From: Lentzea californiensis
GTDB lineage: Bacteria; Actinomycetota; Actinomycetes; Mycobacteriales; Pseudonocardiaceae
NCBI RefSeq assembly: GCF_024648825.1
Contig: NZ_JANBBE010000003.1
Location: 248,001 to 312,000 of the forward strand
Reading direction: 5' to 3'
DNA length: 64,000 nt
The translations under genes were made by a program, and so were the position numbers. Positions 1 through 8,020 of the stretch are shown in pieces. Below the pieces are notes generated by a model. It ran no database searches and was not told where the DNA came from. It saw only the letters and a program-made list of their open reading frames with translations. How positions within the stretch are numbered: the first letter of the stretch is position 1; each line of letters opens with the position of its first letter.

Positions 1-1
1 G

Positions 2-961
2 GCGCCGATCTCGTCGGTGACCAGCGTGGACTCCTCCGGGCGCCGGCGCGCGGAGATCTCCGCCTCCGCTTACGAGGCGGTCGCGGACGGGGTGATCAGC
101 CTGTTGCGCGGTGACCTGGCCTCGGTGATCCGCGATGATCTGCGTGCGCCGATCCGTTTTGGCGCAACAGTTTCCGCTGTCGGCGACGACGGCCGCGTGA
201 CGTTCCCGGACGGGTCCTCGGACGAGTTCGACCTGGTCGTGGGTGCTGACGGCGTGCACTCGCGGGTGCGGGAGCTGGTGTTCGGGCCGCCGTCGTCGTT
301 CGTGCGGTACCTGGGGCACCACACGGCGGCGTTCTCGTTCCAGGACGCGGAGTTGAGCGCCCGGATCGGCCACCGCTACCAGATGCTGACCGTGCCGCAT
401 CGCATGATCGGCTGTTACGCCGTGCGGGACGGGGCGATGGCCGCGTTGCTGCTCTACCGGTCCGATTCTCCCGAACTGCCCGCCGATCCGGCTTCGGCGC
501 TGCGGGAGCGGTTCGGTGACCTGGGCTGGGTCGCGCCCTCGCTGCTCTCCGTGGTGCCGGACGACGTCTACTACGACGAGGTGTCCCAAGTGGACATGCC
601 GATGTGGCATCGCGGCAAGGTCGTGCTCGTGGGCGACGCGTGCGGGGCGGTCTCGCTGTTCGCCGGCCACGGGGCGTCACTCGCTATGACCGGCGCCTGC
701 GTGCTGGTGGAAGAGCTCTCCGCAGGCGCCGAGGGCGCCTTCGAGCGCTACCAGGGCCGGGTGAAGCCCGCCGTGACGCACACCCAGGAGTTCGGGCGGC
801 GGTTCATCGGCTGGATGGCGCCCTCGTCCGCTTGGCGGATCTCGTTGCGCGACATGGCGTTCCGGCTGTCCGGTCTGCCCGTCGTGCGGAACCTGATCCG
901 CGGTTCCGTCGCGCCGGACGTCGACGGCGTGCTCACGGCCGGTCGAGAACCTTCGCGCTAG
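2..961 (+). CDS. FAD-dependent monooxygenase, 5' end cut by window edge
   Basis: The 319 residues visible are the C-terminal part of a group A flavoprotein monooxygenase (PHBH fold), which would use NAD(P)H and FAD to hydroxylate a small substrate in the cytosol. The second FAD/NAD(P)H motif is seen as GADGVHSRVR, and the third, which binds the FAD ribityl chain, as GDACGAVSLFAGHG. The N-terminal GxGxxG dinucleotide motif is absent because the reading frame is open through the window start; the GTG at 17 is therefore probably internal. The stop overlaps the convergent HxlR gene by 4 bp. The substrate cannot be inferred. Family assignment is secure; it could equally be annotated as a tetracycline- or salicylate-hydroxylase-like enzyme. 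Confidence 0.85.
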   Translation, partial: APISSVTSVDSSGRRRAEISASAYEAVADGVISLLRGDLASVIRDDLRAPIRFGATVSAVGDDGRVTFPDGSSDEFDLVVGADGVHSRVRELVFGPPSSFVRYLGHHTAAFSFQDAELSARIGHRYQMLTVPHRMIGCYAVRDGAMAALLLYRSDSPELPADPASALRERFGDLGWVAPSLLSVVPDDVYYDEVSQVDMPMWHRGKVVLVGDACGAVSLFAGHGASLAMTGACVLVEELSAGAEGAFERYQGRVKPAVTHTQEFGRRFIGWMAPSSAWRISLRDMAFRLSGLPVVRNLIRGSVAPDVDGVLTAGREPSR

Positions 962-1326
962 CGCGCGTCGTACGCCTCGCGGTTGACCAGCACCTCGGCG
1001 ATGTGCTCCTCGGCCCACCGGCACAGCGCGAACAGCGGCTCGTACAGCGTGAAGCCGAGCTCCGTCAGTTCGTACTCGACCCGCGGCGGCACCTCGGCGT
1101 ACACGTGCCGCGTGACGAGCCCATCGCGTTCGAGGTCCCGCAGCGTCTCGGTCAGCACCTTGCCGCTGATGCCACCGAGCTGCGTCTTGAGGTCGCCGAA
1201 CCGCGTGCGCCCGTTGCCCAGCACGGAGACGGTCATCGCCGTCCACTTGTTCGCGATGCGCGCCAGGCTCTTGCGGGACGGGCAGGTGGCCATCAGCACG
1301 TTCCAGTCCGGCATGGTCTGTGACAT
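958..1326 (-). CDS. HxlR-family winged-helix transcriptional regulator
   Basis: A 122-residue single-domain MarR/HxlR-type DNA-binding protein. The family signature is visible as an early cysteine (Cys15 in VLMATCPSRKSL), the helix-turn-helix segment TRFGDLKTQLGGISGKVLTE, and the wing LVTRHVYAEVPPRVEYELT. Several HxlR proteins sense electrophiles or redox state through this cysteine (family knowledge, not shown here). The ATG at 1326 is preferred to the ATG at 1335 because GGAAGG then lies 9 nt upstream rather than abutting the start. It is divergent from the SnoaL-like gene at 1411, its likely target, with GTTAC repeats in between. Confidence 0.88.
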   Translation of the reverse strand: MSQTMPDWNVLMATCPSRKSLARIANKWTAMTVSVLGNGRTRFGDLKTQLGGISGKVLTETLRDLERDGLVTRHVYAEVPPRVEYELTELGFTLYEPLFALCRWAEEHIAEVLVNREAYDAR

Positions 1327-1345
1327 GGCGCACATCCTTCCGTTA

Positions 1346-1368
1346 GTTACGTTGAGGTAATTGGTTAC
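1346..1368. promoter_or_regulatory. Candidate HxlR operator in divergent promoter
   Basis: Two GTTAC copies (1346-1350 and 1364-1368) flank an inverted near-copy GTAAT (1357-1361) in the short space between the HxlR gene and the SnoaL-like gene. The spacing suits a dimeric winged-helix regulator acting on both promoters. The link to this regulator is inferred from position only. Confidence 0.35.
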
Positions 1369-1410
1369 TTTTGGTGAGCATAGGTCAACCGCAACGAAAC
1401 GGAGAAACCC

Positions 1411-1806
1411 ATGACCACCCCGCTCGCCGTCGCCACCACTTACTTCGAGGCCTTGGAGGTCGGCGACTTCGTCACCGTCGCCGCCCAGTTCGCGGACGAC
1501 GTGGTGTGGCACCAGCCAGGCGGCAACCAGTTCTCGGGCGTGCACCGCGGCAGTGAAGCCGTCGGGGCGATGATCGGCGGGATGATGTCCGTGTCCGAGG
1601 GCACCTTCTCCCTGAAGCGCAGCGCCCCGCTGATGGTGAACGGCGACGTCGTGGCGGCTCCCGTGCACTGGACCGGCAAGCGCTCCGGGGCGGAGATGGA
1701 CGGGGCCGGGATCGACGTGATGCGCGTCGCCGGCGGGAAGGTCGTCGAGGTGTGGCTGTTCACGGCCGACCCGGCGGAGGAGGACACGTTCTGGGGCCGC
1801 GGCTAA
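1411..1806 (+). CDS. SnoaL-like (NTF2-fold) protein
   Basis: A 131-residue protein of the NTF2/SnoaL superfamily, a cone-shaped alpha+beta fold used by small polyketide cyclases, isomerases and binding proteins. Typical features are the N-terminal helix ending in ATTYFEALEVGDF, the strand-helix segment FADDVVWHQPGGNQFSG, and the later VEVWLFTADPAEEDTFWG. No catalytic His/Asp dyad can be assigned with confidence, so no reaction is claimed. AACGGAGAAACCC lies directly upstream of the ATG and supplies the ribosome binding site. It is divergent from an HxlR regulator, suggesting induction by a reactive or xenobiotic small molecule. Confidence 0.8.
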   Translation: MTTPLAVATTYFEALEVGDFVTVAAQFADDVVWHQPGGNQFSGVHRGSEAVGAMIGGMMSVSEGTFSLKRSAPLMVNGDVVAAPVHWTGKRSGAEMDGAGIDVMRVAGGKVVEVWLFTADPAEEDTFWGRG

Positions 1807-1852
1807 CGAAACGGCATGTCTGCCACCCGTTCGGGGTGGGTAACGACAGACT

Positions 1853-2998
1853 GTGGGCGTGGAACGGGATCGCAGGTGGGCGGACAAGGGTGAGGCCATC
1901 GGGCACGGCGTGAGCTGGCTCGCGCGGTGGAGTTTGCGGACGGCGCTGGCCGCGCTCGGCTTCTGGATGGTCTTCTGGCTGGTCGGGAAGCTGTGGGTGG
2001 TCGTCATGCCCGTGCTGCTCGCCCTGCTGATCACGACGGTGCTGTGGCCGCCGGCGCGGTGGATGATGTCGAAGGGCCTCAACTCGGCCCTGGCGGCGAC
2101 GATCGTGCTGCTCGTCGGACTCGGCGTGCTGGGCGGGGTCATCGCGGCGATCTCGTCGTCGATCGCGTCCGGTGTGCCGGAGATCGCGCAGAGCGCGCAG
2201 AAGGCCGTCACGCAGCTGCAGGACTGGGCCTCCGGGCCACCGTTCAACCTGAAGGGCAGCGACCTCGACCGGCTCATCTCGCAGGGCGTCGACCAGATCA
2301 AGTCCAGCATCGGGTCGATCGCCGGTGGGCTGCTGACCGGAGCGGGCGCGGTGACGTCGGGCCTGGTGACCGGGATCGTGGCGTTGCTGCTGGCGTTCTT
2401 CTTCGTCAAGGACGGCATGCGGTTCACGCCGTGGGTGCGTGGAATGATCGGTGAGCGCGCCGGCGCGCACGTCACGACGGTGCTGGAGCGGATCTGGGTC
2501 ACGCTCGGCAGCTTCATCCGCAGCCAGGCCGTCGTGTCGCTGATCGACGCCGTGTTCATCGGCGTGGGCCTGCTGGTCCTCGGCGTGCCGCTGGCGATAC
2601 CGCTGGCCGCGCTGACGTTCCTCGGCGGCTTCATCCCGATCATCGGCGCGTTCATCGCCGGCGCGCTGGCCGTGCTGGTCGCGCTCGTCAGCAACGGCCT
2701 GACCACGGCCATCATCATGCTGATCATCGTCGTCGTGGTGCAGCAGGTCGAGGGCAACGTGCTGCAGCCCATCCTGCAGTCGCGCGGCCTGCGCCTGCAC
2801 GCGGCGGTCGTCCTGCTCGTCGTCACGGCCGGCACGTCGCTCTACGGCATCGCGGGCGCGTTCTTCTCCGTCCCGGTCGCCGCCGCCGTGGCCGTCGTCA
2901 TGCGCTACCTGGGCGAAGTCATCGAATCCAGGTCCGTAATGGTTACGTCACAACCTGACGGGGATGAACCGGGGAAGACCGAACGTTCTCCTGAGTGA
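1853..2998 (+). CDS. AI-2E family transporter (TqsA/YdiK-like permease)
   Basis: A 381-residue integral membrane protein of the AI-2 exporter superfamily (PF01594). Hydrophobic segments occur in the family order: two near residues 20-75, one near 80-100, a long soluble stretch rich in amphipathic helix (about 105-150), then a cluster of helices from about 155 to the end, including GVPLAIPLAALTFLGGFIPI and the conserved-looking VVQQVEGNVLQP. Members export small molecules or act in ion homeostasis; the substrate here is unknown. The start is a GTG without a strong ribosome binding site, so it is less sure than the family call. The charged tail ends shortly before msrA. Confidence 0.85.
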   Translation: MGVERDRRWADKGEAIGHGVSWLARWSLRTALAALGFWMVFWLVGKLWVVVMPVLLALLITTVLWPPARWMMSKGLNSALAATIVLLVGLGVLGGVIAAISSSIASGVPEIAQSAQKAVTQLQDWASGPPFNLKGSDLDRLISQGVDQIKSSIGSIAGGLLTGAGAVTSGLVTGIVALLLAFFFVKDGMRFTPWVRGMIGERAGAHVTTVLERIWVTLGSFIRSQAVVSLIDAVFIGVGLLVLGVPLAIPLAALTFLGGFIPIIGAFIAGALAVLVALVSNGLTTAIIMLIIVVVVQQVEGNVLQPILQSRGLRLHAAVVLLVVTAGTSLYGIAGAFFSVPVAAAVAVVMRYLGEVIESRSVMVTSQPDGDEPGKTERSPE

Positions 2999-3022
2999 AC
3001 ACCCGAGAAGAGGAGTGACACA

Positions 3023-3520
3023 GTGACGGAGAAGGCTGTTCTCGCGGGCGGCTGTTTCTGGGGCATGCAGGACCTGTTCCGCCGCCACCCCGGCGTCGTC
3101 TCCACGCGCGTCGGGTACACCGGCGACCCCAGCACGCCGAACGCCACGTACCGCCGCCACGGCAACCACGCCGAGGCCATCGAGATCGTGTTCGACCCTT
3201 CGTTGCTGAGCTACCGGCAGGTCCTGGAGTTCTTCTTCCAGATCCACGACCCGTCGACCCGCAACCGCCAGGGCAACGACATCGGCGCGGGCTACCGCTC
3301 GGCGATCTTCTACACCGACGACACCCAGAAGAAGATCGCGGAGGAGACGATCGCCGCGGTCGACGCCTCGGGCAAGTGGCCGGGCAAGGTCGTCACAGAG
3401 GTCACCCAGGAGTCGGACTTCTGGCTGGCCGAGCCGGAGCACCAGGACTACCTGGAGCGCTACCCGAACGGCTACACGTGCCACTACGTGCGGCCGGAGT
3501 GGCAGCTCGGCGAGCGTTGA
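3023..3520 (+). CDS. msrA: Peptide-methionine (S)-S-oxide reductase MsrA
   Basis: A 165-residue MsrA that reduces the S-epimer of methionine sulfoxide in oxidised proteins, using thioredoxin-type reductant. The catalytic motif GGCFWG is present with nucleophile Cys11, followed by [12 protein letters not shown] and the substrate-pocket region [14 protein letters not shown] second cysteine occurs only near the C-terminus (YTCHY) and is the candidate recycling residue. The GTG start has AAGAGGAG about 8 nt upstream. Its stop overlaps the next reading frame (TTGA), suggesting coupling with the MOSC gene. Family length is normal for actinobacteria. Confidence 0.95.
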   Translation: MTEKAVLAGGCFWGMQDLFRRHPGVVSTRVGYTGDPSTPNATYRRHGNHAEAIEIVFDPSLLSYRQVLEFFFQIHDPSTRNRQGNDIGAGYRSAIFYTDDTQKKIAEETIAAVDASGKWPGKVVTEVTQESDFWLAEPEHQDYLERYPNGYTCHYVRPEWQLGER

Positions 3521-3999
3521 TCGAGATCGTGGCGCTGCACGTCTCACCCGTGCACGCCTTCGAGGGCCGTCCGTCGGACGGCCCTCGTCCCGATCCCGGA
3601 CCTGTTTCGCGCTCCCAGGTGGAGATCAGGGCGGGCCTGGGCATCGTCGGTGACCGCTACTTCAACCACCCCGCGCACCGCAACGCGGCGATCACGATCA
3701 TCGCGGCCGAGTCCCTCGAGCCATGGGCGGTGGACCCGCTGGTGGCGCGCCGCAACGTCGTCGTGCGCGGGTTCGACGTGGACTCGTTGCCGCGTGGTGC
3801 GGTGTTCAGCCTCGACAGCGGTGACGGGCCGGTGCGGTTCGAGGTCCATCGGCCGGCGAACCCCTGCGCCTGGATGGACCAGGTCATCGCTCCGGGTGCT
3901 TTCAAGGCGCTGCGAGGCAAGGGCGGGATCCGGTGCGTGCCGCTGGACGACGGGGTGCTGCGCACCGGGAAGTCCGCCGCGGCCATAGTGAGCGCATGA
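3517..3999 (+). CDS. MOSC domain protein
   Basis: A protein of about 160 residues consisting of a single MOSC (molybdenum cofactor sulfurase C-terminal) beta-barrel. The segments [28 protein letters not shown] and the cysteine-bearing NPCAWMDQ match the family; that cysteine is the presumed sulfur carrier. Such stand-alone MOSC proteins are thought to handle sulfur or Moco-bound substrates, but the reaction is generally unknown. The start is either TTG 3517, overlapping the msrA stop, or GTG 3529; no ribosome binding site decides between them. The stop overlaps the following ATG (ATGA), so msrA, this gene and the deacetylase look translationally coupled. A strong hairpin sits inside its early coding part. 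Confidence 0.85.
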   Translation: MIEIVALHVSPVHAFEGRPSDGPRPDPGPVSRSQVEIRAGLGIVGDRYFNHPAHRNAAITIIAAESLEPWAVDPLVARRNVVVRGFDVDSLPRGAVFSLDSGDGPVRFEVHRPANPCAWMDQVIAPGAFKALRGKGGIRCVPLDDGVLRTGKSAAAIVSA

Positions 4000-4715
4000 A
4001 GTGGTTGCGCCGCAAGCCAACGATCATCACGGCGGTAAGCCTCGCCTTGGTGCTGGTAGCCGCGATCTCCCTGTGGAACGTCAGCAGCGCCCGCACGTTC
4101 CAGTTCTTCGGTGACCTGGTCGACCGCGTCGAGACCGACGAGAAGGTGGTCGCCCTGACCTTCGACGACGGACCGGACCCCGCCGGCGCCCAGCAGGTCC
4201 TGGACCTGCTCGCAGCCGAGAACGTCCCCGCGACGTTCTTCCTCATGGGCCGCGACCTCGAGAAGCACCCGGAGCTCGGCAGGCGGATCGCGGACGCGAA
4301 GCACGAGATCGGCAACCACACGTACACCCACCAGCGCATGATCGGCGTCCTCCCGAGCACGGTGGCGAAGGAGGTCGAGGACACCGACGCCCAGATCCGC
4401 AGGACCGGCTACAACGGGGACATCCACTTCCGCCCGCCCAACGGCAAGAAGCTCTTCGCCCTGCCGCGTTATCTCCAGCAGCACGACCGCACCACGGTCA
4501 TGTGGGACGTCGAACCGGACTCCGCGGGCACGCCCACCGCGCAGGAGATCACCGAGCAGACCCTGGCCCAGACCAGGCCGGGCTCGATCATCCTGCTGCA
4601 CCCCATGTACGCGGCGAGGGAACAGACCCGGCAGGCGCTCAAGCCCGTCATCACCGGGCTGAAGGAGCGCGGTTACCGGTTCCTCACCGTGTCCGCGCTC
4701 CTCGGCAGGCGCTAG
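3996..4715 (+). CDS. Membrane-anchored polysaccharide deacetylase (NodB domain)
   Basis: A 239-residue carbohydrate esterase 4 protein that would remove N- or O-acetyl groups from peptidoglycan or another surface glycan outside the membrane. A cationic N-terminus (MKWLRRK) and one transmembrane segment (about 8-26) anchor it. The NodB motif 1 appears as VALTFDDGPD, with the catalytic base and metal-ligand aspartates, and motif 2 as GNHTYTH with the metal histidines; later motifs include FRPPNG and SIILLHPM. The ATG overlaps the MOSC stop codon. The 3' end overlaps the convergent dehydrogenase gene by 4 bp. Confidence 0.92.
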   Translation: MKWLRRKPTIITAVSLALVLVAAISLWNVSSARTFQFFGDLVDRVETDEKVVALTFDDGPDPAGAQQVLDLLAAENVPATFFLMGRDLEKHPELGRRIADAKHEIGNHTYTHQRMIGVLPSTVAKEVEDTDAQIRRTGYNGDIHFRPPNGKKLFALPRYLQQHDRTTVMWDVEPDSAGTPTAQEITEQTLAQTRPGSIILLHPMYAAREQTRQALKPVITGLKERGYRFLTVSALLGRR

Positions 4716-5584
4716 ATCAGGTCCGCCAGTTCGACCCGGCGCAGGAACTCGCCGCGCACCCGGTCCGCCACCGCGTTCACGACCTCGGCGCCGTCGGACG
4801 ACGGGTCGACGTGCACCCGGAACGGCGGCTTCGCCGCGCCGACGACGTCCACGATCGCATCGGCCACGGCACCGGCGTCCGCCCACGACGGCTCCAGCTC
4901 TGCGAGACGGACACCGACCTGGTCCATCAGGCCGGGGTAGAGCTCCTCGTACTCCGAGGCGCGGGACGTGTCGGCGGGCGTGCCGCTGCGCGCGAAGTGG
5001 TTGGTGCCTTGGGTGAACGCGCCCGGCACGACGATGGTGGTCTCGATGCCGAACCGCAGCAGCTCGGCGCGGTAGGAGACGGCGACCGCGTCCATCGCCG
5101 CCTTGGCCGCGAAGTACGGGGCCAGGTACGGGGGAGTGCCGCCGCGCGTAGAGCTCGAACCGACCCACACGACGTGGCCGGAACGCTGCCCCCGCAGGTG
5201 CGGCAGGGCGGCGCGGTTCACGCGCTGGGTGCCCAGGACGTTCACGTCGTACAGGTCCGCGTACTGCTCCGGTGTGAAGGCCTCGGCCGGGCCGGTGACC
5301 ATGTGGCCCGCGTTGTGGACGACCACGTCCAGGCGGCCCTGCTCCCGGACGATCGACTCGATGGCCGTGTCCGCGGACTCCTGCGACTGCACGTCGAGTT
5401 CCACGGCGTGCACCTCGGCCTTGTTCTCGGACCCGAACGCGTCGAGGTCCGCGACGGCGGCCAGGTTGCGGCCTGACGTCTCCCTCATGCCCGCGTAGAC
5501 CGTGTGGCCGGCGAGGGCGAGCCTGCGGACCGTCAGCGCGCCGAAGCCGCTGGACGCTCCCGTGACGACGATGACCTGGCCCAT
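4712..5584 (-). CDS. Short-chain dehydrogenase/reductase
   Basis: A 290-residue classical SDR with a Rossmann fold. The cofactor motif TGASSGFG is near the N-terminus, followed by NAG (VVHNAGH), the serine strand VWVGSSSTRGG and the YxxxK pair in PYFAAKAAM. An acidic or neutral residue pattern after the second strand does not settle NAD versus NADP. The stop/start junction with the upstream SDR at 5584 is TGATG, so the two are translationally coupled and presumably work on the same substrate. The substrate is unknown. The gene ends convergently on the deacetylase. Confidence 0.92.
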   Translation of the reverse strand: MGQVIVVTGASSGFGALTVRRLALAGHTVYAGMRETSGRNLAAVADLDAFGSENKAEVHAVELDVQSQESADTAIESIVREQGRLDVVVHNAGHMVTGPAEAFTPEQYADLYDVNVLGTQRVNRAALPHLRGQRSGHVVWVGSSSTRGGTPPYLAPYFAAKAAMDAVAVSYRAELLRFGIETTIVVPGAFTQGTNHFARSGTPADTSRASEYEELYPGLMDQVGVRLAELEPSWADAGAVADAIVDVVGAAKPPFRVHVDPSSDGAEVVNAVADRVRGEFLRRVELADLI

Positions 5585-6309
5585 CAGATGATGCCTCCGT
5601 TCGCGCGGATGGTCTGGCCGTTGATCCAGCGGGCGGGACCGGCCAGGAAGGAGATGACCGCCGCGATGTCGCCGGTCGAGCCGAGGCGCTCCAGCGGCGG
5701 CTGCCTGGCGAGGGTGTCGATGGTGGCCTGGTCCTTGCCGTCGAGGAACAGGTCGGTGGCCGTGGGACCGGGGGCGACGGTGTTCACGGTGATGTCGCGG
5801 CCGCGCAGCTCACGGGCGAGGATCAGGGTCAGCGCCTCGACGCCGCCCTTGGACATGGCGTAGGCCCCGTACTGGGGGAAGCGCAGGCCCACCACCGACG
5901 ACGAGACGTTGATGACCGCGCCGCCGTCGCGCAGCCTGCGGGCGGCCTGCTGGTTCACGATGAACGTGCCGCGGGCGTTCGTGCGCATGACGCGGTCGAA
6001 CGTGTCGAGGTCCATGTCCGCCACGGTGCCGAGCGGCATGATGCCCGCCGAGTTCACCACGACGTCGACACCGCCGAAGGTCTCCTCGGCCAGTTCGAAC
6101 GCGGCGGTGACTGCTTCCTCGTCGCCGACGTCGGCCTGCGCGGCGACGGCCTGGCCGCCGTTCGTCCTGATCTTCTCCACGGCTTCGTCGGCGGCGGTCT
6201 TGTTACCGGCGTACACGATGACAACGGCCGTTCCGTCGGCGGCGAGGCGTTCGGCGGCTGCCCGCCCGATGCCCCTCGATCCGCCGGTGACGATCGCAAC
6301 GCGAGTCAT
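5584..6309 (-). CDS. SDR family oxidoreductase (3-oxoacyl-reductase-like)
   Basis: A 241-residue classical SDR, closest in style to FabG/glucose dehydrogenase-type enzymes. Motifs are TGGSRGIG, NSAG, the catalytic YAMSK and the NTVAPGPTATDLF loop. An upstream in-frame ATG at 6351 would add 14 residues, but the ATG at 6309 has AGGAG about 7 nt upstream and begins the usual family N-terminus (MTRVAIVTGG), so it is chosen. It is the first gene of a two-gene unit with the next SDR and is divergent from a TetR regulator at 6403, which probably represses both. Confidence 0.93.
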   Translation of the reverse strand: MTRVAIVTGGSRGIGRAAAERLAADGTAVVIVYAGNKTAADEAVEKIRTNGGQAVAAQADVGDEEAVTAAFELAEETFGGVDVVVNSAGIMPLGTVADMDLDTFDRVMRTNARGTFIVNQQAARRLRDGGAVINVSSSVVGLRFPQYGAYAMSKGGVEALTLILARELRGRDITVNTVAPGPTATDLFLDGKDQATIDTLARQPPLERLGSTGDIAAVISFLAGPARWINGQTIRANGGII

Positions 6310-6390
6310 GTCAGTGCTCCTAGCTGTTGTTTCCGTCGTTAACGCAATCAACGTAGCACCGCTATCGAATCATCGCTACCTTCAGCGTGT

Positions 6391-6401
6391 TATCGTCGAT
6401 A
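6391..6401. promoter_or_regulatory. TATCGTCGATA palindrome, candidate TetR operator
   Basis: A perfect palindrome with arms TATCG and CGATA around one base lies one base before the TetR ATG. A related TATCGA element occurs at 6363-6368. The first six bases could also serve as a -10 hexamer for a leaderless transcript. The position suits autoregulation together with control of the divergent SDR pair; this is an inference. Confidence 0.4.
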
Positions 6402-6402
6402 C

Positions 6403-7074
6403 ATGGACACGAGGGAGCGTCTGGTGAGGGCCGCGGCCGACCTGCTGATCGAGGGCGGCAAGGAAGCGGTCTCCACGCGCGCGGTGGCCGCGGCCGCGGG
6501 AGTGCAGGCGCCGACGCTGTACCGGCTGTTCGGCGACAAGGACGGGCTGCTCGACGCCGTGGCGGGGTTCGGCTTCTCCGGCTACCTCGAGTCCAAGCAC
6601 GCGATGGGGGTCGGCGGCGACCCCGTCGACGACCTGCGCGGGGGATGGGACCTGCACATCGGCTTCGGCCTGGCGCGGCCCGCGTTCTACCTGCTGATGT
6701 ACGGCGAGCCGCGCAAGCGCGCGGCACGGCTGGAGGCGGACGCGATGCTCCGCGAGATCATCAGCCGCATCGCGGCGGCGGGCCGCCTGACGGTCCCGGT
6801 GGAGCAGGCGGCGCAGTTCGTGCACGCGGCGGGAATGGGTGTGGTGCTGGCGTTGCTCGCGACGCCGGAGGAGGACCGCGACCTGGGGCTCATCACGTTC
6901 TCGCGGGAGCAGGTCATCAGGGCGATCACGACGGACGCCGCACCGGACGAGTCCACGGACATCCCGAGCCGGGCGATCGCGCTGAGGGTGGCACTGGAAG
7001 AGGACCCGCCCCTGGTGCTGTCTCCAGCGGAACGGGCCCTCTTGGCCGAGTGGCTCGACCGGGTGGCGAAGTGA
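6403..7074 (+). CDS. TetR family regulator
   Basis: A 223-residue TetR-type repressor. The N-terminal DNA-binding domain is clear: TRERLVRAAADLLIEGG, then the helix-turn-helix VSTRAVAAAAGVQAPTLYRL followed by FGDKDGLLDAV. The C-terminal ligand domain (about 75-223) is less conserved and its ligand is unknown. There is no purine-rich ribosome binding site before the ATG, which fits a leaderless mRNA. It is divergent from the two SDR genes, its likely targets. The end lies directly next to the convergent NLP gene. Confidence 0.92.
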   Translation: MDTRERLVRAAADLLIEGGKEAVSTRAVAAAAGVQAPTLYRLFGDKDGLLDAVAGFGFSGYLESKHAMGVGGDPVDDLRGGWDLHIGFGLARPAFYLLMYGEPRKRAARLEADAMLREIISRIAAAGRLTVPVEQAAQFVHAAGMGVVLALLATPEEDRDLGLITFSREQVIRAITTDAAPDESTDIPSRAIALRVALEEDPPLVLSPAERALLAEWLDRVAK

Positions 7075-7075
7075 C

Positions 7076-7879
7076 CTACGCGTTCGGGTCGAACGCGATC
7101 CCGGCCGGCTTGGCCTGACCGAGGTTGTGGTTGAACCCGCTGTCCTTGATCGCCAGGGACGCGCTGCCGAAGTTCGCGTTCACGAGCTTGTCGCGCACGC
7201 CGGCGGGGAAGCGGTCCCAGCTGACCAGGGCGGGGTACTGGTAGACCCCGTAGTGGTTCTCCGCCTGCTCGCCCGCGCCCGCGAGGCGGAAGCAGTGCGT
7301 GCTGACGCCGTCCTTGTGGTAGATGATCTTCGGGTGGGTGCCTTCCCACTGCACGTTGGCGCGCGGGTGGGTCTTGTACTTGCCGTGCTCCGACGTCGAG
7401 ACGTATTGGGCGACGTCGTTCTGCACCCAGACCACCACGTGCTCGATGTCGTGGCGGTGGCCGCAGCAGTCCCAGCCCGGCACGGCCTGGTCCTTCTCGA
7501 AGTACAGGTCGTACAGGTAGGCGCACCAGCCGTTGTTGCACTTGGAACGGCTGTAGGAGTTGGTGTTGTCCAGGTCGGACCGGTCGTGGCAGTTGCCGTT
7601 CAGCGCGCCCGAGTTCTTCAGTCCGGGTGCGATGTCACCGGTCGGCGAGATCGCCGGGGTGGGGTAGCAGCCGTCACCGTCGTAGTCGAACGCCGGCTGC
7701 CACTTGCCGTCGGCCGCCTCGTGGTTGGCGGGGATGGCCCGGGGCGGGTCAGCGAGCGCGATGCCGGGGAACAGTGCTGTGATCAGCAGTGCTCCGGCGA
7801 GCGCGGACAGGAGTTTCTTCCTCAACAGCGGCCTCCGGGATGCAGGGGAGTGAGGCTTGCGAGGTCGAAGGTGGTACAT
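7076..7879 (-). CDS. Secreted NLP/NPP1 family protein
   Basis: A 267-residue secreted protein of the necrosis- and ethylene-inducing-like family (NPP1, PF05630). A basic N-terminus, a hydrophobic core (about 22-38) and an ALA cleavage site near 43 form a signal peptide. The family heptapeptide GHRHDWE appears as GHRHDIE at 140-146, with Trp replaced by Ile; it is preceded by two cysteines. The region GVSTHCFRLAG and the C-terminal half also match the family. Plant-pathogen NLPs bind glycosylinositol phosphorylceramides and permeabilise membranes; whether this actinobacterial member does so is unknown. A later start close to LLRKKLL is possible and would give a more typical signal peptide. Confidence 0.85.
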   Translation of the reverse strand: MYHLRPRKPHSPASRRPLLRKKLLSALAGALLITALFPGIALADPPRAIPANHEAADGKWQPAFDYDGDGCYPTPAISPTGDIAPGLKNSGALNGNCHDRSDLDNTNSYSRSKCNNGWCAYLYDLYFEKDQAVPGWDCCGHRHDIEHVVVWVQNDVAQYVSTSEHGKYKTHPRANVQWEGTHPKIIYHKDGVSTHCFRLAGAGEQAENHYGVYQYPALVSWDRFPAGVRDKLVNANFGSASLAIKDSGFNHNLGQAKPAGIAFDPNA

Positions 7880-8020
7880 GAACCACGTTCACGTCTAGGT
7901 AGTTCGCCAAATCTTTGCCATACCGGGAAATTAACAAGCCCAGGGGCTGGGGTTGATTCCCCGGCGTTCACCTGGCGAGGATCTACCGCGGACCCCCTGC
8001 ACGGCCTACGAGGGACTCGC

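Noticed and set aside
958..2835. A 625-codon minus-strand open frame across the AI-2E transporter gene
   Set aside because: Only its 3' end (to 1326) is a real gene (HxlR). The rest is antisense to a clear membrane protein gene and has no family signal; long antisense frames are expected at this GC content.
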